A DNA stretch of 64,000 nt from assembly GCA_964030785.1 (NCBI GenBank), contig OZ034970.1, positions 42,278,377 to 42,342,376 on the forward strand, given 5' to 3'. Both the position numbers and the translations under genes were made by a program. This document shows positions 57,234 to 64,000 of the stretch, in pieces (position 1 is the stretch's first letter; each line of letters starts with the position of its first letter). The notes beneath the pieces are model-generated. The model saw nothing but the letters and a program-made list of their open reading frames with translations. It was not told where the DNA came from and searched no databases. Source of the DNA: Siderastrea siderea. Lineage: Eukaryota > Cnidaria > Anthozoa > Scleractinia > Rhizangiidae.

Positions 57234-58086
57234 TTCCAAGCGCTTTCAGATGTTCTTCTCTCTCGACTATCTCTGAGCAGAAGGAGGGAATGCTTGTAGT
57301 CTAACTTTTTCAAACACATTTTAACAGGAAACGTTGTATCTTCTCTTAGTTGATATAACACTTAATGGTTACTTTACGGCTTTTGGACTTTATATGCTGG
57401 TTACAGGTAGTTTTCCTACGTTAGTCTACTAGTTTTGGGTCGATTATTAAAACGGAATTAAGATAGGGTATAACAAAAGCGTGATTTAACTCCAAACTAA
57501 ACTGGTGACCTACTTTAAATAACAGCTCCCAAAACCAGATCTGACTTTGACCTTATTTGAATAATAATCGGCCTTTTAAGTTTATGGGGTGTGACATTTC
57601 CCCTTCCTATTCGAATCTCTAAAAGCAGTTTTAACTGCAGTTAATATTTTATCATTTGGACAGTGCTGCATCCGTACAACCATCCATGCCGGTTGCGTTC
57701 ATTAATCTATATTAAGCTGTATGTCATCACTAAAAATCTTACATTAGGTCAGCCTGGTGATAATAATAATCTAATTCTCTGAGGGGTCTGTTTGGTAAAA
57801 ACCTTCACCTGTTTCACGTACAGAAGAGTTTGTAATCACAATCAAATCTGTCAAGATTCTCCCATGAAAACGCACAAATCAAAAGCTACATCCATTACCC
57901 TGGTTACTAGTTACTGGGGGAAAGGAGGGTGAGTTTGTAAAATAATTTGACGTTTCTCTTCAGCATTTAAACTTTTAAGAAATTTAAAGCAAAACTAAGC
58001 CTACATTTAACTCAATTCAAACTGACTAACAAGCTAACATTAAACGTTTAAGAAAATTAAAGCAAAACTAAACCTAAATTTATAAC
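57234..58086. other. Downstream flank of GPCR copy F
   Basis: No gene supported. Near 57967-58100 a 'ttaagaaa(t/a)ttaaagcaaaac' block is tandemly repeated twice. A similar single copy lies downstream of copy D (about 48361-48410). Confidence 0.5.
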
Positions 58087-59115
58087 TCAATTTAACCTGT
58101 TTAGCTGCAAATGTCTTTCGTCCATGGGCACAGTGTATCCTCCCCCTGCCACCTCCAGTGGTGCAGCAATTGCTTGTGAGCGGCAGCATCTACATCGAAG
58201 AATCCTCAGGTAATCCTTTCGAAAGTTCTTGTTTAGCAGACCGTATATCATAGGATTCAGAACGCTGCTTATAGTGGCCAGAAAGTTATACGCTACGTAA
58301 ACCTCTCGAGAGAATATCCAACTGCCACAAGTCGTGTCCACAATGTCGATCACCAAAATGGGAGTCCAGCAAAGAAAGAAAAACACCACTATCACGAATA
58401 TTGTGCGCGCTACCTTGATTTCTTCCACGTTTGCCGTGCTAGTTTCAGTTCCAGTGTTTTGGAAATTGCTGTTGTGGCTGCGAACAGTTTTAAAGATTCT
58501 GGTATAACTATAAAAGATGACGCAGGCGGGAAGCCCGACATAAAGTATCATGATAAACACCATGAATGCACCGCTATCTACCTAAATATAGCAGAAAAAC
58601 TTGGAAGGATGAAAAACCATTTTACGCCCACTGAACATGTAAGGTAGTGGAGAACACATGGAATAGAACCATGTCACAATAATCATGATCATGGTTTTCT
58701 TTTTGGTGAAGTATCGTCGGTACTTAGTTGGTTTGACGACTCGAAAGTACCTGTTCACCGCCATCAAGGTTAATGTGTGAACCGAAGCAGCAGCCAGAGT
58801 CATAGCCATGTATCCTTGGTATTGACAAGTTGTATCGCTAAAAGGCCACGTAGATGTTGCTAATACGGTAAGACATAAAGGGCACGCGGTAAAAGCTCCC
58901 AGAGAGAAGTCCGAGATAGCGAGCGATGCCACGAACATATTCGGGATTTTTCGCAACCGACGGTTTAAAACCATGATCAAGAGAGTTATAAAATTTCCAA
59001 GGAACAAGAAAACCAAAGGAAACGCATAGGTCCCTGATTCCAGAATGACTTTCGCTTCGCTCCTTGACTGTAACTCTTTCATCATGTCTGTCAGTTGCTT
59101 TTCTGTAGAATCCAT
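58087..59115 (-). pseudogene. GPCR copy F, full length with a single TAG in place of Gln178
   Basis: 343 codons including the true stop, from the ATG at 59115 (MDSTEKQLTDMMKELQ). Same length and tail as copy D (LQLNRLN). NRY 121-123, FFLCWTPILVIDI and SVLNPMIYGLL are intact. Codon 178 is TAG (58582-58584), right after FFCYI in the second extracellular loop, where copies A to D have CAG (FCYLQIDSG). The frame is otherwise open. Like the other copies it is intronless. Confidence 0.9.
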
Positions 59116-60716
59116 TTTCAAGGAAGAAATTATCCACACTGTTCTTCTCAGAGAAGGGCTTTTTACGTTGGGCTGTAACTATAACGATATAAAAATTTTA
59201 ATTTTATTTTAATTTTGTTAATTAGTATTATTTATATATTTATATCCTCGAAGGGAAGTTTTTTGTTTTTAGCTATTGCGTTAGGAAGATGGCAGCCTCT
59301 TCAGGAACTGATGGGTGCAATATCTCACTGCATACGGCAGGTGGTTATGTTTATTTCAAAACACCAGCCGATTGTGATTCGTTATCAATCCCTTCAAAGA
59401 CACAAATCATTCCTGTTCTGCTCTCGCTAACGTTAAAAATTAAAAGCTCGTCATTTTAAGTTGAAATGACCGTTTTAAGAAAACGATGCAATACATTCTT
59501 CACTAAGGTTTGGCCAGACCGCTTCAGATAAAGCTTCAGCTAGCGTAAACATCAAAGCCAGAAGACACAAACAATGTGAAATCTAATTTTGCTTAAAAAT
59601 CGTTTAAACGACATAGTGCTTTACCGTTTGGGAGGATATTTGTTCTTTTCAAGTCAATAGTGAAGTTCTTCAAGCTAGTCTAGAAAACTCTCATAATCTC
59701 TTTACGTTTGTGGACGTGCTACTCGTTTAACGATGTTCAACGACCAATCAAATAATTTGACAGGAAGACCTTTTGTGTGAGCAATTATATCAGGTTCAAT
59801 TATAGCAAGCAACCCATGTAAGAGTGATTGAAAGCGCTCAGGGACCGATCGCAGGTGATATGACGATATATAATTACCAAATTAAAAACCTAGCTATTTC
59901 ATAGAATCCAGGTTTCTACGCAGTAGAAGTTTGAATTGAAAATGTGGTTAATAAGATTAAAATATTAATTTTTTGTTTCACTCTTTAGTTTCCAAAAAAT
60001 ATTATAAATTAGTAAGGAATGTTTTTAGTTTATACAATGCATCTAAGTTCCGTTCTATTCTAAGTTAACAAACTTGTATGAAAAGCCCTGGGCTTTCTAG
60101 TACGAGAACAGGCATGCCGTAAAATATCTAAAGTGACCGTGGTCTAGATCGATCTGTTAACTTGAAAAGGGATATTTCCAAAGTTGTCTATAGCCTAAGG
60201 AGCTGATTTCTATACAGTCGAAATATTGTTTTACTGAACATAACAACATAACTATTAATAAATAGCCCTAAAGAAATTTGGTCTGAAATTTGATGTCCTC
60301 CCAAAATGAAAAAAAAAAAGGTTGGATGTACTTCATTCAAACAGGAAAAAACACACTGAGTTCTTGGGACATGCATTCTGCAACCCACGCATATTACAAA
60401 AATGCTTTGACGCGCATAATGGCAGTTCATCGAGCTCAGTAACGAGCAATGCTCAATTTTTTTCTAACATTAATTTGATCTACATTACCCACCGTGAAGG
60501 ACAATAGATCAGTGATGGTTCTCATCTTATGGTCCCCCAGGATTTGATCGGATGAAAACTGTTAAAAGGCCTACTTAGTAGAGTACGTGGCTTGAATTAA
60601 TGCTTGTTGATTAAAAAAATAATTACTTAAATAGCAACAATAATATGGCGCCATAATCAAATTAATGGTAAATTGCCCAAGGTGAACGCCAAGCTGTATT
60701 TCTTTCTTTCTTTTTT

Positions 60717-60752
<36 letters not shown>

Positions 60753-61489
60753 TTTTTTTATGTAACAGTTTTAGACAGTTAAGAATCTAAGAATAAGTTA
60801 TAAATTTCAAGTTCTGAAAGCATCAGAGAGAACAGACCTTGGGCCAAGTTTGACCGTACGCAATACGTTTCCTATTTAGTAGGATACGCGGGATACATGA
60901 ATAAAGAAGCACGGTTAAGGTAGCTGAACACAGTTTGCGCACGCCTTACAGTTTCAGTTGCCGACACTACTCAGTGAGCGCGCCAGGATTAAGGAAAGCA
61001 AACATGCCACTGATAATTAAAAGTATTTTTTTTCTATAGCCTGCTTAGTATAATTTGCGACACTCTACATTATGAATGCTTATTTACCATTTTGCCAGTT
61101 ATAAAAGTGGCAAAGACCTTCTGCAAGAAATTTGATAACGCTATTGCTATAACTCTACAACTCTTTTAAAGCAAAGCTTATATCTAGCAGATCTTTTTAA
61201 AGGCCTTAAAAGACATTTCGTCTTTTAATTCTAGTCGCATCTTTAGCCGCCAATCGTCAACCATGGTACATTTAAAATTTTAAAGCATTTTAATTTCCGC
61301 TATCGGTCACCATATTTATTATAACAAGGAAGCGTGATATTGTCAGTTTCATGTTTTCTTTTAAAGCGTCTTTGCCAATTTCTATTCAGTGTTTTTTTTT
61401 AATTTTATTTTATGGCTAAGACGATATAAACTTCAACTTGTACTTGAAAAAATGCAACAGAAGTTCTTAATTTAATTCAACCTGTTCAA
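59116..61489. other. Intergenic upstream of GPCR copy F, no supported gene
   Basis: AT-rich with no recognised gene. It contains the (TTTC)n tract listed separately. Confidence 0.4.
60698..60752. repeat. (TTTC)n pyrimidine tract
   Basis: A run of TTTC units followed by T runs. Complement of the AAAG type seen at 50957. Confidence 0.9.
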
Positions 61490-61982
61490 CTGACGGAACA
61501 TGATTTACCGCCGCGGTTGCCGTGCTGGCCTGTCCTTCCACCCCCGGGCTTCCACCATCACTGGTTCAACGATCCTTTTCGAGCGGCAGTAGTCACAGCG
61601 AAGCACCACCACTGTTTAAAGAAAGCCCACCCACACTGACCAATACCTAGCCTATGATTCACACCATCCCCAGTCAGTGAAACGTGATATTGTTAAGTGT
61701 CTATACGACCGAGCCAAACACCTCACATCTAAACCATCAGCTATCTCTAAAGAAAAGAAACATTTATCATCGGTACTTATTTCGAACGGATATCCTTCTT
61801 CGTTTGTACGAAAGCTCACAAAGACAACAAGACCAACAACCAACAAAGAACCTACGCAGGAATTTAAATCTGCTGCGGTTCTACCCTAAATAAAAGGTGT
61901 ATCAGAGGTTCTTCGCCACTGCCTACAACAACAAGGCGTACGCACCGTCTTCAAATCAGACACAACTCTTAGGTCTCACTTA

Positions 61983-62369
61983 GTGCGACCGAAAGACACC
62001 CTTGAACCAACTAAACAAGACGGTGTCGTCTATAAAATTCATTGTGAGTGCGGCAAAGTATACATCGGGGAAACAGGGAGAGCGATGCAAGACAGGATAA
62101 AAGAACACGACAGAGATATACGACTTGCTCGTACGCAAACCTCCGCAGTTTCCGAACACGCTAACGAAACGGGACATCTTCCAATTTGGAAAGAAGTTAA
62201 GTTTATTGATCGTGACTCTCACTGGTACACACGTAGGGTCAAAGAGGCTATCGATATAAGACTTCATCCTAATAACATCAATAGAGATAGCGGAATCGAA
62301 ATTCCAGAAGCCTGGATACCTACGATCAGAAAGCACAACAGCCGACCAACCACAAAAACGGACCTGTGA
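61983..62369 (+). pseudogene. GIY-YIG endonuclease domain of the Penelope-like element
   Basis: 128 codons: VVYKIHCECGKVYIGETG holds the GIY-YIG signature together with the CxC of the zinc-finger-like insert typical of Penelope endonucleases. Then come RIKEHDRDIR with the conserved Arg, EHANETGH, and the family's RLHPNNINRDSGIEIPEAW end. The ORF is open but lies downstream of a stop in a truncated element, so it is unlikely to act on its own. Confidence 0.85.
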
Positions 62370-62469
62370 GGGAACAACATCTAATAGTCGGAATAATAAT
62401 GAGGATCGAAATGCACCAATAGCAACGAACCATCATGCTACAAATAGCGACACGTAAACAATTGACCTC

Positions 62470-62514
62470 ATCGCCTGATGAAGACCAGCAGTATTGCAGT
62501 CGAAACGTCGCGAT
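62470..62514 (+). ncRNA. Hammerhead-ribozyme-like motif in the Penelope 3' region
   Basis: ATCGC (stem I), CTGATGA core, one extra A, GAC...GTC (stem II with a 13-base loop), GAAA core, C, GTC at the cleavage position, GCGAT (stem I, exact complement). Stem III is only the ACGT step, so a single copy would be poor and a dimer is needed. This matches the minimal hammerhead variants described in Penelope-like elements. Confidence 0.65.
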
Positions 62515-62969
62515 CAACAACTCAAAGCGATTCCATCGTGAGACAAACGAATAAAACGTTCATCTTACCTAGCTTATTTGACAAATATATGAAGACAAGG
62601 TAAAGAATTTCTTAACAAAATCTCAGCCTGGGTATGTTCGTAGCATGTTCTTAAAATGCTGGCAAATCTCAGCTTCGACGTTCTTATTAAAAAGGTTCTT
62701 ATAAAAAAAAAAGAGTGTATCATTTCATGTCCGTCGGGCATGTAAGGTAATAAAGCCCACATAGAAATGAACCATGACACAAGAATCATGATCGTGGTTT
62801 TCGTTTGGTAAAAGAAGAAGAAAAAAAACAGTGACGGTTACTTTACTGTGTTGTCAGTTCGAAAATACCTGTTTATTGTCATCAAGGCCAATATTTGAAC
62901 CGATGCTACAGCCAAGGCTTTATTTTTCCTTTGTAGTCTTCGAACTGGCAAACGATGACACTAAAAGGC

Positions 62970-63180
62970 CAGTTTTACGCAGCTCACTAAAAACCTTTAA
63001 TACAACAAGGGCTTCAGGAGGTTTTCTAGTAAGCTGCGTAGAACTAGGACTCCGTGGTTTTTCAAAATTGAGGGCGGTAAAGCAACTACTATCAAACTCA
63101 CTTAAAGTGCTACTACGATGAAAATTTCTTGTTTTGTTTTCAACTTTTTTAAACTTCAAACTGTTCAATAGATGCCATAT
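62970..63180. repeat. Probable small repeat with internal hairpin
   Basis: 'acgcagctcactaaaaacct' near 62978 is mirrored by 'aggttttctagtaagctgcg' about 40 bases on. It occupies the place where TM2 of GPCR copy G should be. Confidence 0.45.
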
Positions 63181-63419
63181 TATATGAATCGCGATAAATT
63201 AGATCGCTATGTGCTTACAAGGCCCAGGAATATATGTCCGAAAACCGCGTTAAACCCGTCCGCCATTACTCAGTTCGCAAAAGAGAAGCCCGCGAATTTC
63301 ATGGAAGCGGTCTTACCTCTAACCACGTGAATTTTGCTCGTGACGTAGAAGTCTCAACCATCGCCACGAAGACTATAATGAAGAGTCGAAAATAGAGAGC
63401 CAAACATTGCAGTATATGG

Positions 63420-63655
63420 ATGTGTTTTCCGTCGAATTCGTCGTCTAGTTCTTTTGAGAGCGATTTAGAACAAAGTTTTTTTTTGGCGAAGTCGGCGAAC
63501 TCGCGGAAGTCGCGCGTTACGATGACAGTTTCGAGCCTCTCGCTACCAAAGAGGAAGCCGTCTCAAACAATGCAAGAATGGATCAAGAAGCCGAACAAAT
63601 ATCCCAAATATCCCAAATCACAAACACTGAAATCCTTCCAATAATACAGCAAATT
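63420..63655 (+). pseudogene. Decayed 5' end of a repeated ORF
   Basis: Two overlapping frames look protein-like: one serine-rich from an ATG at 63420, and one reading ARYDDSFEPLATKEEAV then ARMDQEAEQISQ. The second recalls the N-terminal region of P2X7-like-domain ORFs that are multicopy in corals. The first frame of that protein is shifted by the long T run at about 63477. Low confidence. Confidence 0.3.
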
Positions 63656-64000
63656 TAACTGTTTCGTATGTCTGTCGTGTTGGGGTCCGTCAGCTGTTTC
63701 TTACTCTTGCTTTTTTTCTTGCCGATAAGGGTTGAGTTTGTTGTTGTTATGTTCACAGATTTGTTGCAGTATCCTAAATTGTAGTTAACAAATAAATAAT
63801 AAATCCTATACTAATAAGCTCTCCCTCCTAAAAGAAAAGCCCACATAACGCTACATGAAAGTTTTTTAAATAAATATAGAGAGCCCTGAGACTAACATAC
63901 ATTCAGAATTTTATAGATGAGACAAAAGGTCGAAGAAAATAAATTCACGTAAACGAAGTGATGTAGCGAATCGCCCGGCGTGTAATTGTGCGAACACGGT

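Larger units (their letters stand above)
61614..62575 (+). mobile_element. 5'-truncated Penelope-like retroelement
   Basis: An in-frame protein remnant from about 61620 (YLAYDSHHPQSVKRDIVKCL, the C-terminal edge of the reverse transcriptase) through a linker to a GIY-YIG endonuclease, ending at 62369. One stop (TAA at 61887-61889, where relatives have Tyr in AVLPYIKGVS) interrupts it. The 3' part carries a hammerhead-like motif. This element sits inside GPCR copy G. Confidence 0.85.
61490..62960 (-). pseudogene. GPCR copy G, relic split by a Penelope-like element
   Basis: The C-terminal tail is readable at 61612-61500 (VVLRCDYCRSKRIVEPVMVE on the minus strand). The TM4 region is at about 62800-62735 (TTIMILVSWFISMWALLPYM), and the end of TM3 near 62850-62920 recalls ASIQTIALMAVNRYF of other copies. 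TM5 to TM7 are absent, and the Penelope fragment lies in the gap. TM1 and TM2 are also gone. Confidence 0.7.

Noticed and set aside
62831..63121. 96-codon plus-strand ORF
   Set aside because: It lies antisense to GPCR relic G and across a hairpin repeat.

Overview
This window looks like nuclear DNA from a cnidarian, most likely a stony coral. That is inferred from content: a long TPR-CHAT gene of the kind expanded in corals, a tandem family of intronless class A GPCR genes, Penelope-like and R2-clade-style retroelement remains, and many MITE or foldback elements in AT-rich intergenic DNA. There are no bacterial operons, ribosome binding sites or CRISPR arrays. Homology statements rest on remembered family knowledge, since no search could be run.

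Layout. 1-9.5 kb: gene-poor and repeat-rich, with a 1.55 kb foldback transposon that has a 9-bp target duplication and carries a nested 303-bp MITE, a TTAA-flanked MITE, a tRNA-derived SINE-like sequence, and one exon-like fragment of a Crypton/DUF3504-type protein on the minus strand. 9.6-14.0 kb: the one clearly intact gene, a 1466-residue protein with 25 forty-residue TPR units followed by a CHAT protease domain with His and Cys in place. 15.2-17.3 kb: a decayed, internally deleted non-LTR retrotransposon between two microsatellites. 18.5-21.4 kb: a 2.8 kb transposon with inverted ends and subterminal minisatellites. 21.7-28.5 kb: MITEs, a tRNA-like repeat and diverged copies of a duplicated segment.

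28.5-63 kb: a minus-strand array of eight class A GPCR copies (NRY in place of DRY, CWTP, NPxxY). None is an uninterrupted gene. Three copies (starts at 41322, 49433 and 59115) are full length but each has one in-frame stop. A fourth (36670) has one inserted base. The other four are truncated or hit by transposons. Two copies lie in a recent tandem duplication (about 31.5-37.8 and 37.8-42.7 kb), which lets later insertions be read off by comparison. Between the copies lie a 4.4 kb inverted repeat carrying a mirrored exon-like ORF, a Penelope fragment with a GIY-YIG domain, two hammerhead-ribozyme-like motifs, several MITEs and long G/C runs.

How it fits together: apart from the TPR-CHAT gene, the window is an old tandem receptor cluster that seems to be decaying, or recoded in a way DNA does not show, inside a dense bed of mobile elements. 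The best candidates for new biology are the TPR-CHAT protease with its recently amplified repeat array and the set of nearly intact receptors each carrying one lesion.
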